Assembly (NCBI RefSeq): GCF_008634025.1
Contig: NZ_PDCM01000001.1
Coordinates: 4,372,501-4,436,500, forward strand
Length of the DNA stretch: 64,000 nucleotides
DNA from: Streptomyces albofaciens JCM 4342
GTDB lineage: Bacteria > Actinomycetota > Actinomycetes > Streptomycetales > Streptomycetaceae
Direction of reading: 5' to 3'
Shown: positions 58,677 through 64,000 of the stretch, one piece after another
Layout: each line of letters starts with the position of its first letter
Position numbering within the stretch: the first letter of the stretch is position 1
Made by a program: the position numbers and the translations under genes
The notes under the pieces: model-generated
What the model was told of the DNA's origin: nothing
What the model saw: the letters and a program-made list of their open reading frames with translations, nothing else
Database searches by the model: none

Positions 58677-61418
58677 TCAGCCCGCGAGGGCGCGGAGGTT
58701 TCCGCCCGCCGCGCCCCTGCCGCCCGACGCGAGGCCTTCGCGGTCCACCGGGGGTTCCCCGTCCGGCCCCACGGGCCCGGCGAGGGCCGCCGCCTCCGCG
58801 AAACAGCGGCGGGCCTCACCGTCACGGCCGAGGAGCTGACAGGCCTTGCCGCAGGTGTCGAGGAGCAGCACCCGGCGCTCGTCCGACGTCTGGTCCGGGG
58901 CGATCTCCAGGGCCCGCAGGCCGTGGGCCAGCGCCTCGTCGGGGCGGCCGGCGGTCAGGCAGTGGGCCGCCAGGTGGTAGAGGGCCAGGGTCTCGGTGTG
59001 CGGGTGCCCGAGCGCGTGCGCCATCCGCGCGGCCTGTTCCCGCCGGGTTCCGGCGCCGGACAGGTCGCCGACGTGTTCCAGCGCGGCCGCCCAGTTGATC
59101 AGGGCGATCACCTGGCCGCGCGGATCCTTCGCCCGTACGGCCAGGTCCGGCGCGCGGCGCAGGTGTTCCAGCGCCGCGGTGTGCTGCCCGTTCTCCGTGA
59201 GGACCCACCCGAGCAGTGAGCACAGCCGCGACTCGGCGTCCGGGTCGTCCAGCAGAGCGGCGGCGGCGAGGGCGCGTTCGAGGGCCGGCTCCCAGCCGTC
59301 GTGCACCTGCCGCACGACCAGCGGCCACAGATGCACGGCGATGCGCCAGGCCAGGTCCGGGTGTCCCGCGTCGGCCGCGGCGGCCACGGCCGCGGTGAGG
59401 TTGGCGCGCTCGGTGACGTACCAGGACATCGCTTCGGCACGGGTGGTGAAGACGGGAGGCGGGCCGGGCGGGGACACGCCCGGGGGCAGCGCCGCGCAGG
59501 GCTGACTGCCGGGTTCGGCCGCCGCCGCGGCGGCCTGGCCGGCGGCCAGGTAGTGCACGAGCAGCCGGTGCAGCCCCGCCGGGTCGGCGCCGTCCGCGCA
59601 GGAACGGGCGTACAGCCGGGTCAGGTCGTGCATCAGATACCGGCCGCCGGTCCGCTCCTCCACGAGGTGGGCGGCGGCCAGTTCGTCCAGGGCGGCGCGT
59701 GTCCCCGCGGGCGACAGACCGCTGAGCGCCGCCGCGGCGGCGCCGTCGAGTTCGGAGCCGACGTGCAGCGCCAGCTGCCGGAACAGCAGCGCACCGGCCG
59801 GCGGCAGCTGCTGCACGCTCAGCCGCAGGGTCGCCGCCACGCCGAGGTCCTCCCCGGACAGCAGGGAGAGCCGCTGGTGTTCGTCCACCAGGTCGTCGGC
59901 CATCGCCCGCAGCGCCAGCCGGGGGCGTGCGGCGAGCCGGGCGGCGGCCAGCCGCAGCGCCAGCGGCAGACCGTCGCAGAGCGCGGCCAGCTCCTCGGCC
60001 GCGGCGGGCTCGGCGGCCACACGCAGGTCGCCGATGACGGTACGCAGGACCCGGACGCCGTCCTCCGGCGCCAGCCGCTCCAGCGGCAGCAGCCGGGCGC
60101 AGTCGGTGGCCGCCAGCCCCTCCAGCCGGTTGCGGCTGGTCACCAGCACGGTGCAGTCCGGTGTGCCGGGCAGCAGCGGACGCACCTGGGCCGAGTCGCG
60201 GGCGTTGTCGAGCAGGACGAGGACGCGGCGGCCGGTGAGCAGCGAGCGGTAGAGCTGTTCCGCGGTGCGCGCGTCCGCCGGCAGGCGTTCCTCCGGGACG
60301 CCGAGCGCTTGCAGGAAGTCGTGCAGGACACCGGTGGGTTGCGGGCCGGTGCCGTCCGGTTCCGTGGCGTGCAGGTCGGCGTGGAGGATGCCGTCGGGGA
60401 AGTCACCGGCGTGCGCGTACGCCCAGTGCACCGCCAGTGAGGTCTTGCCGACCCCGCCCGGGCCGGTGACCACGCCCAGCGGCGGATTGCCCGACCGCAG
60501 GGTCTCGGTGAGCCGGTCGAGGTCTTCCGCACGGCCGACGAACCCGGCCGGGGCGCGCGGGAGCAGGCAGGGTGGCGGGGGAGCGTCCGGGGCGGCGGGC
60601 CGGGGCGCTGGAGCTTCGGGCCGGGTCGCGGTGCCGGGCTCTTCCGGGGCGGGCCGGTCGGCGGCCGGCCGCTCGGCGGGCCGCTCGGCCGGCCGGGCGT
60701 GCAGGATCGCGAGGTACGCCTCGGACAGCGCGGCCCCGGGATCGACGCCCAGCTCCTGGGCGAGCAGGCGTTGCGTACGGTGGTAGAGGTCGAGCGCCTC
60801 GGCCTGGCGGTCGGCGTCGTGCAACGACCGTACGACGGCCGCGACCAGGGACTCGCGCAGCGGATGACGTTCGGCGGCGGGCCGCAGCAGCGCCAGCGCC
60901 TGAGCGCCCTGGCCGCACGCGCGCAGCGCCGCGGCGAACTGCTCCAGCGCGGCGAGCCGTTCCTCGGTCAGCCGGTCGGCCGCCGCGGCGATCAGCGGCG
61001 TGTCCCCCGCCCCGCCGAGCGCCTGGCCCCGCCACAGGCCGAGGGCCTCGCGCAACAGCGCGGCCGACTCCTCGGCGGGAGGCCCGTCCGAGGCCCGGCG
61101 CACCAGCGCGCGGAAGCGCCACACGTCCGCCGACTCCGGCGGGGCGTGCAGCGTGTAACCGCCGCCCTCGGTGGCGACGTGGGCCGCGGGTTCCGTGTGC
61201 AGCAGGCCGCGCAGGGCGGAGACATGGCCGTAAACGATGGTCCGGGCGTGCGTCGGAGGTTCGGTGTCCCACAGCGCCTCGGTGATGCGCTCGGTACTGA
61301 CGGGGGTGCCTTCGGCCAGCACCAACAGCGCCAGTACGGCCCGGCGTTTGGGGGGCCCGAGCGGTATCTGCACGTCCCCCGAGAAGGCCGACACCGGCCC
61401 GAGCAGCCGGAAGTCCAT
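58677..61418 (-). CDS. AfsR/SARP-type transcriptional regulator
   Basis: A 913-residue multidomain activator. The OmpR-like winged helix (about 1-90: LPLGPPKRRAVLALLVLAEG-like region, ERITEALWDTEPPTHARTIV) is followed by a bacterial activation domain (about 95-245). A Pro/Ala linker leads to an NB-ARC ATPase (about 285-560) with Walker A VVTGPGGVGKTSLAVHWAYA and Walker B RRVLVLLDNARDS. TPR-like helices fill about 640-900 (LALYHLAAHCLTAGRPDEAL). AfsR-type proteins switch on antibiotic pathways after nucleotide binding and phosphorylation. ATG at 61418 with GGGAGA. Its target may be distant; no biosynthetic core gene lies next to it. Confidence 0.9.
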   Translation of the reverse strand: MDFRLLGPVSAFSGDVQIPLGPPKRRAVLALLVLAEGTPVSTERITEALWDTEPPTHARTIVYGHVSALRGLLHTEPAAHVATEGGGYTLHAPPESADVWRFRALVRRASDGPPAEESAALLREALGLWRGQALGGAGDTPLIAAAADRLTEERLAALEQFAAALRACGQGAQALALLRPAAERHPLRESLVAAVVRSLHDADRQAEALDLYHRTQRLLAQELGVDPGAALSEAYLAILHARPAERPAERPAADRPAPEEPGTATRPEAPAPRPAAPDAPPPPCLLPRAPAGFVGRAEDLDRLTETLRSGNPPLGVVTGPGGVGKTSLAVHWAYAHAGDFPDGILHADLHATEPDGTGPQPTGVLHDFLQALGVPEERLPADARTAEQLYRSLLTGRRVLVLLDNARDSAQVRPLLPGTPDCTVLVTSRNRLEGLAATDCARLLPLERLAPEDGVRVLRTVIGDLRVAAEPAAAEELAALCDGLPLALRLAAARLAARPRLALRAMADDLVDEHQRLSLLSGEDLGVAATLRLSVQQLPPAGALLFRQLALHVGSELDGAAAAALSGLSPAGTRAALDELAAAHLVEERTGGRYLMHDLTRLYARSCADGADPAGLHRLLVHYLAAGQAAAAAAEPGSQPCAALPPGVSPPGPPPVFTTRAEAMSWYVTERANLTAAVAAAADAGHPDLAWRIAVHLWPLVVRQVHDGWEPALERALAAAALLDDPDAESRLCSLLGWVLTENGQHTAALEHLRRAPDLAVRAKDPRGQVIALINWAAALEHVGDLSGAGTRREQAARMAHALGHPHTETLALYHLAAHCLTAGRPDEALAHGLRALEIAPDQTSDERRVLLLDTCGKACQLLGRDGEARRCFAEAAALAGPVGPDGEPPVDREGLASGGRGAAGGNLRALAG

Positions 61419-61637
61419 CAGCGTTGTCTCCCCTGGACGAGTCGCTACCGAGGGCATCTTACGAGGTCATAGGGCCATGCTCACGACAGAAGCGGAACAA
61501 GGTCGGAAATAGGCCAGCGCGTACGGCCGGCCCCTCCGGAACGGTGTCCGCCACCGGTTCCCTCCCGGCCGCCGGCACGGTCGTCGCGGCCGTCGACGCG
61601 TACCGGGTGGAATCTCGGCCGCACAATCTCGTGGGGA

Positions 61638-61677
61638 CGGTGCCGGTCGGGCACCGGCCGGTGCCCGACCGGCACCG
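61638..61677 (-). terminator. 40-bp perfect palindrome after the LysR gene
   Basis: Two 20-base arms meet with no spacer (centre GGGCACCGGCCGGTGCCC). It starts 11 bases beyond the LysR stop at 61689. As RNA it forms a very stable hairpin and is probably the LysR terminator; as DNA it could extrude a cruciform. Confidence 0.75.
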
Positions 61678-61688
61678 CCGTGCCGTGC

Positions 61689-62558
61689 CTACGCGCCCTT
61701 CCGGTTCCACAGTCCGGCCGCGATCTGCACGAAGGAACGCACGAGCGGACCGGCGTCCCCGCTGGGCCACGCGATGACGAGGCGGCTGGGCGGCATGCCG
61801 GTCAACGGTACGACGGTGAGTCCGTCGGGCAGGGAGCGGACCAGCGGGGCCAGCCCCACGGTGCCGCTCCACAGCACGGACTGGAGGCATTCGTGAACGG
61901 TCCGCACGACGGGGCCCGCGCACCGGACGCTGTCCGGCCGCCGGGCCCAGTAGGCGTTCCAGACGGGATCGGTGCCCTCGGGCAGCCGGAACCACCGGCG
62001 GTCGCCGAGCTCGTCGAGAGCGAGACTGTCGCGCCCGGCCAGCGGGTCGTCCGCGCGCAGGACCACGCCGACCGGGTCCGCGCGCAGGACGCGGGTGGTC
62101 AGGCCGGAGTCCTCGAACGGCGCGCGGGTCAGGGCCACATCGACCAGTCCGGCGCGCAGCCCGGCGGTCGGGTCGCTCAGGTCGGCCTCGCGGATGCGGA
62201 TCCGTACGTGGGGGTGACGGTCCCGGTACGCGGCGGCCAGGCACGCTCCGGCCTCCTCGACGCTGTCGGCGAGGGTGCCGACCGTCAGGGTGGCCGTACC
62301 CGCCGCCGCGGCCACCCGCACCCGCGCCCGGTCGGCCTGCGCCAGCAGCGTACGGGCCTCGTCGTGCAGCACGGCCCCGGCAGCGGTCAGGGAGACCCCC
62401 GTGGGGGAGCGGTCGAGGAGCGTGCAGCCGAGGTCGGCCTCCAGCTGCCGGATGGCACGGCTCAGCGGCGGCTGGGTCATGTGCAGCCGCGCGGCGGCCC
62501 GGCCGAAGTGGCGTTCCTCGGCGACGGCCGCGAAATAGCGCAGCAGGCGTAGCTCCAT
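61689..62558 (-). CDS. LysR-family transcriptional regulator
   Basis: A 289-residue LysR protein. The winged helix reads MELRLLRYFAAVAEERHFGR and MTQPPLSRAIRQLEADLGCT. The effector domain starts near 88 (ATLTVGTLADSVEEAGACLA). ATG at 62558. It diverges from the metallo-beta-lactamase-fold gene at 62701, with an ATAC-N7-GTAT site 8 bases upstream of its own start. Control of that enzyme and of itself is likely. Confidence 0.88.
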   Translation of the reverse strand: MELRLLRYFAAVAEERHFGRAAARLHMTQPPLSRAIRQLEADLGCTLLDRSPTGVSLTAAGAVLHDEARTLLAQADRARVRVAAAAGTATLTVGTLADSVEEAGACLAAAYRDRHPHVRIRIREADLSDPTAGLRAGLVDVALTRAPFEDSGLTTRVLRADPVGVVLRADDPLAGRDSLALDELGDRRWFRLPEGTDPVWNAYWARRPDSVRCAGPVVRTVHECLQSVLWSGTVGLAPLVRSLPDGLTVVPLTGMPPSRLVIAWPSGDAGPLVRSFVQIAAGLWNRKGA

Positions 62559-62565
62559 CCAGCAA

Positions 62566-62584
62566 CGATACCGGCGCGGTATCG
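62566..62584. promoter_or_regulatory. LysR-type binding site
   Basis: CGATACC-GGCGC-GGTATCG, a 7-bp perfect inverted repeat containing ATAC-N7-GTAT, the common T-N11-A LysR motif. It lies 8 bases before the LysR start and 117 bases from the divergent gene. Confidence 0.65.
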
Positions 62585-62700
62585 GGCCGGCGCGATCGGT
62601 GTTGGACGCAGCGGAGCGCGGGCGGTGGACTCGACGGCGTACCGGATCCGCCGCCGTACGGGGCGGCGGACCGAGATCGTCGCAGCGCTGAGGAGTCGAC

Positions 62701-63729
62701 ATGGCAGAGGTGGCCGCGGGAGCGGGAGCGGGAACGGCGGCCGGGGCACCGGAAGCGATCCGGCACGCCGGGCCGGATCCGGTCGTGCACGTCGCCGGGG
62801 CCCGGGAGATCGCCGACGACCTGGTGGTCGTCCCCGACCGGGGCGTGCAGCTCGTACCGAACATCGGGATCATCGGCGGCCGGGACGCCGTCCTGGTCGT
62901 GGAGACCGGCCTGGGACCCCGCAACGCGGAGCGGGTCCTGGAGTTCGCGGCGGACCACGCCCGGGGCCGCAGGATCTATCTGACGACGACGCACTTCCAC
63001 CCCGAGCACGCCTTCGGCGCGCAGGCCTTCACCGGCGCCGCGACCTTCCTGGCCAACCGGGACCTGGCCGCGGACCTGGAGACGAAGGGCCCCGGCTATC
63101 TGGAGATGTTCCGGCGGCTCGGCGAGTCGGTGGCGCGTCATCTGGAGGGGGTCCGGCCGGTCCGGCCCGACATCGTCTACGACCGGTCGTACGACCTGGA
63201 CCTGGGCGGCCGGACGGTGCGGCTGCGGGCCACCGGCCGGGCACACAGCAGGGGCGACCAGGTGATCGAGGTGCCCGACGCGGACGTGCTGTTCACCGGC
63301 GACCTCGTGGAAGCGGGCCGGTTCGCGGTCTTCCCGTGGTTCCCGCCGCACGACACCGACGTCTCCGGCACCCGCTGGCTCGCGGTCGTGGAGCGGCTGG
63401 CGGCCCGGCGCCCGCGGACCGTGGTGCCGGGCCACGGCGGGATCGGCGGCCCGCGACTCCTCACCGACGCGCGCGACTACCTCGCCGAGCTGCGGTACGA
63501 GACATGGGTCCGCCGGGACTCGGCGGCCGACGGGCAGACGATCGCCGACGAGATCGCGGACCTGATGATCCGGCGCCACCCGGAGTGGGCCGGCCGCGAG
63601 TGGATCGGGAAGGGCGTCGGCTGCCTGTGCGCCGAGCACGACGCGCAGATGCACGACGCGCGGGCGCGTGACGGGCAGACGCAGGACGGGCACGCGCGTG
63701 ACGAGCCCGCACCCGGCAGCCCGTCCTGA
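62701..63729 (+). CDS. Metallo-beta-lactamase-fold hydrolase
   Basis: A 342-residue MBL-fold protein. The metal motif is YLTTTHFHPEHAFGAQAF (H-x-H-x-E-H, with Glu in place of the usual Asp). Further ligands are His in ATGRAHSRGDQVIEVP, Asp in VLFTGDLVEAGRF and His in RTVVPGHGGIGGPR. It should hydrolyse a thioester, lactone or similar bond with two metals. The last 30 residues are a hydrophilic Asp/Ala/Arg repeat. ATG at 62701 with TGAGGAG. The divergent LysR gene probably regulates it. Confidence 0.85.
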   Translation: MAEVAAGAGAGTAAGAPEAIRHAGPDPVVHVAGAREIADDLVVVPDRGVQLVPNIGIIGGRDAVLVVETGLGPRNAERVLEFAADHARGRRIYLTTTHFHPEHAFGAQAFTGAATFLANRDLAADLETKGPGYLEMFRRLGESVARHLEGVRPVRPDIVYDRSYDLDLGGRTVRLRATGRAHSRGDQVIEVPDADVLFTGDLVEAGRFAVFPWFPPHDTDVSGTRWLAVVERLAARRPRTVVPGHGGIGGPRLLTDARDYLAELRYETWVRRDSAADGQTIADEIADLMIRRHPEWAGREWIGKGVGCLCAEHDAQMHDARARDGQTQDGHARDEPAPGSPS

Positions 63730-63933
63730 GCCCCTCGGACTTGCCAGGGTCGGTGTCCTCCGGGCCCGCCGCCGACGGCGGGCCGCACGGCCCCGGAAAC
63801 GGAGCGTCCGACGACCGTCCCGCGACCGGCGCGGCGGATCAGCCGGGCGCCGGGGCGAGCGCCCCGGGCGGCGCATGACATCCTGTGGTCTCGCAACGCG
63901 CCGGGCCGGCTCGGCGGACTACAAGGAAGATCG

Positions 63934-64000
63934 ATGAGGCTCTGCTTCCTGGTGGAGGAAAACTACCGTCACGACGGGATGCCGAACGAGGTGATCCGTC
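63934..64000 (+). CDS. Start of a gene cut by the window edge
   Basis: Only 22 residues are present, MRLCFLVEENYRHDGMPNEV. ATG at 63934 with AAGGAAG upstream. The opening strand and R-H-D-G-M-P resemble the start of some ATP-grasp ligases (RimK-like), but this is too little to assign. Confidence 0.4.
   Translation, partial: MRLCFLVEENYRHDGMPNEVIR

Noticed and set aside
1..64000. Signs of a prophage, integrative element or tRNA attachment site
   Set aside because: No integrase, excisionase, relaxase, capsid or tRNA sequence was recognisable on either strand.

Overview
The window is high-GC DNA (by eye above 70% G+C, with strong G/C third-position bias). It uses GTG and TTG starts freely, has GGAGG-type ribosome sites and hairpin terminators without U tracts. 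With AfsR/SARP, ANTAR, SpoIIE-type phosphatase, HelR and ArAE genes, this fits a Streptomyces (or close relative) chromosome. I saw no rRNA, tRNA, integrase, transposase or CRISPR array.

Layout. 0-9.2 kb is a signalling block: a minus-strand kaiB-like / kaiC-like / PAS histidine kinase operon, divergent from a LuxR-type response regulator, then GAF-ANTAR and STAS genes and two frame-broken genes. 9.2-11 kb is gene-poor and holds the tail of a lost ABC exporter. 11-18.3 kb has two related small secreted proteins, a HelR-like RNA polymerase recycling ATPase, an epoxide-hydrolase-like enzyme, a short-chain dehydrogenase and an XRE regulator with a zinc ribbon. 18.9-30.2 kb is mixed: a DUF6087-like pair, a frame-broken CGNR gene, a PP2C phosphatase, a methyltransferase, secreted proteins, a nitronate monooxygenase with a LysR gene, a class 3 lipase and an AhpD-like protein. 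30.4-38.3 kb has a beta-propeller phytase, a LysR/MFS pair, a glutamate-racemase-like gene, an ECF41-type sigma factor divergent from an azoreductase-like gene, and a second PP2C phosphatase.

38.4-46.1 kb is a sigma-B-type stress-signalling island. It runs MarR, STAS, SRPBCC and a RsbW-like kinase, then a five-gene overlapping minus-strand operon rsbR-rsbS-rsbT-(RsbT/RsbX fusion)-RsbU-like phosphatase, divergent from a SigB/F/G-family sigma factor. This is a complete stressosome output module with partner switching. 46.4-50.6 kb has asparagine synthetase, an ArAE/FUSC exporter, an acetoacetate-decarboxylase-fold protein and a 53-residue repeat peptide. 50.7-57.4 kb holds a secreted beta-helix protein behind a LacI-type palindrome, then four minus-strand genes (VioC/AsnO-like amino-acid hydroxylase, TSUP permease, FMN alpha-hydroxy-acid oxidase, PLP aminotransferase) that look like an uncharacterised amino-acid tailoring cluster. 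58-64 kb has an ET79/aegerolysin-like secreted protein, an AfsR-type SARP regulator, a LysR/metallo-beta-lactamase pair and the start of one more gene.

Themes. Anti-anti-sigma (STAS) proteins, switch kinases and PP2C phosphatases recur across the window, so much of it probably feeds sigma-factor partner switching. Intergenic minisatellites with 9, 11, 15, 17, 18, 24 and about 36 bp units are unusually common. The best candidates for something undescribed are the actinobacterial kaiBC-kinase operon, the stressosome operon with its fused switch kinase/phosphatase, and the hydroxylase/oxidase/aminotransferase cluster.
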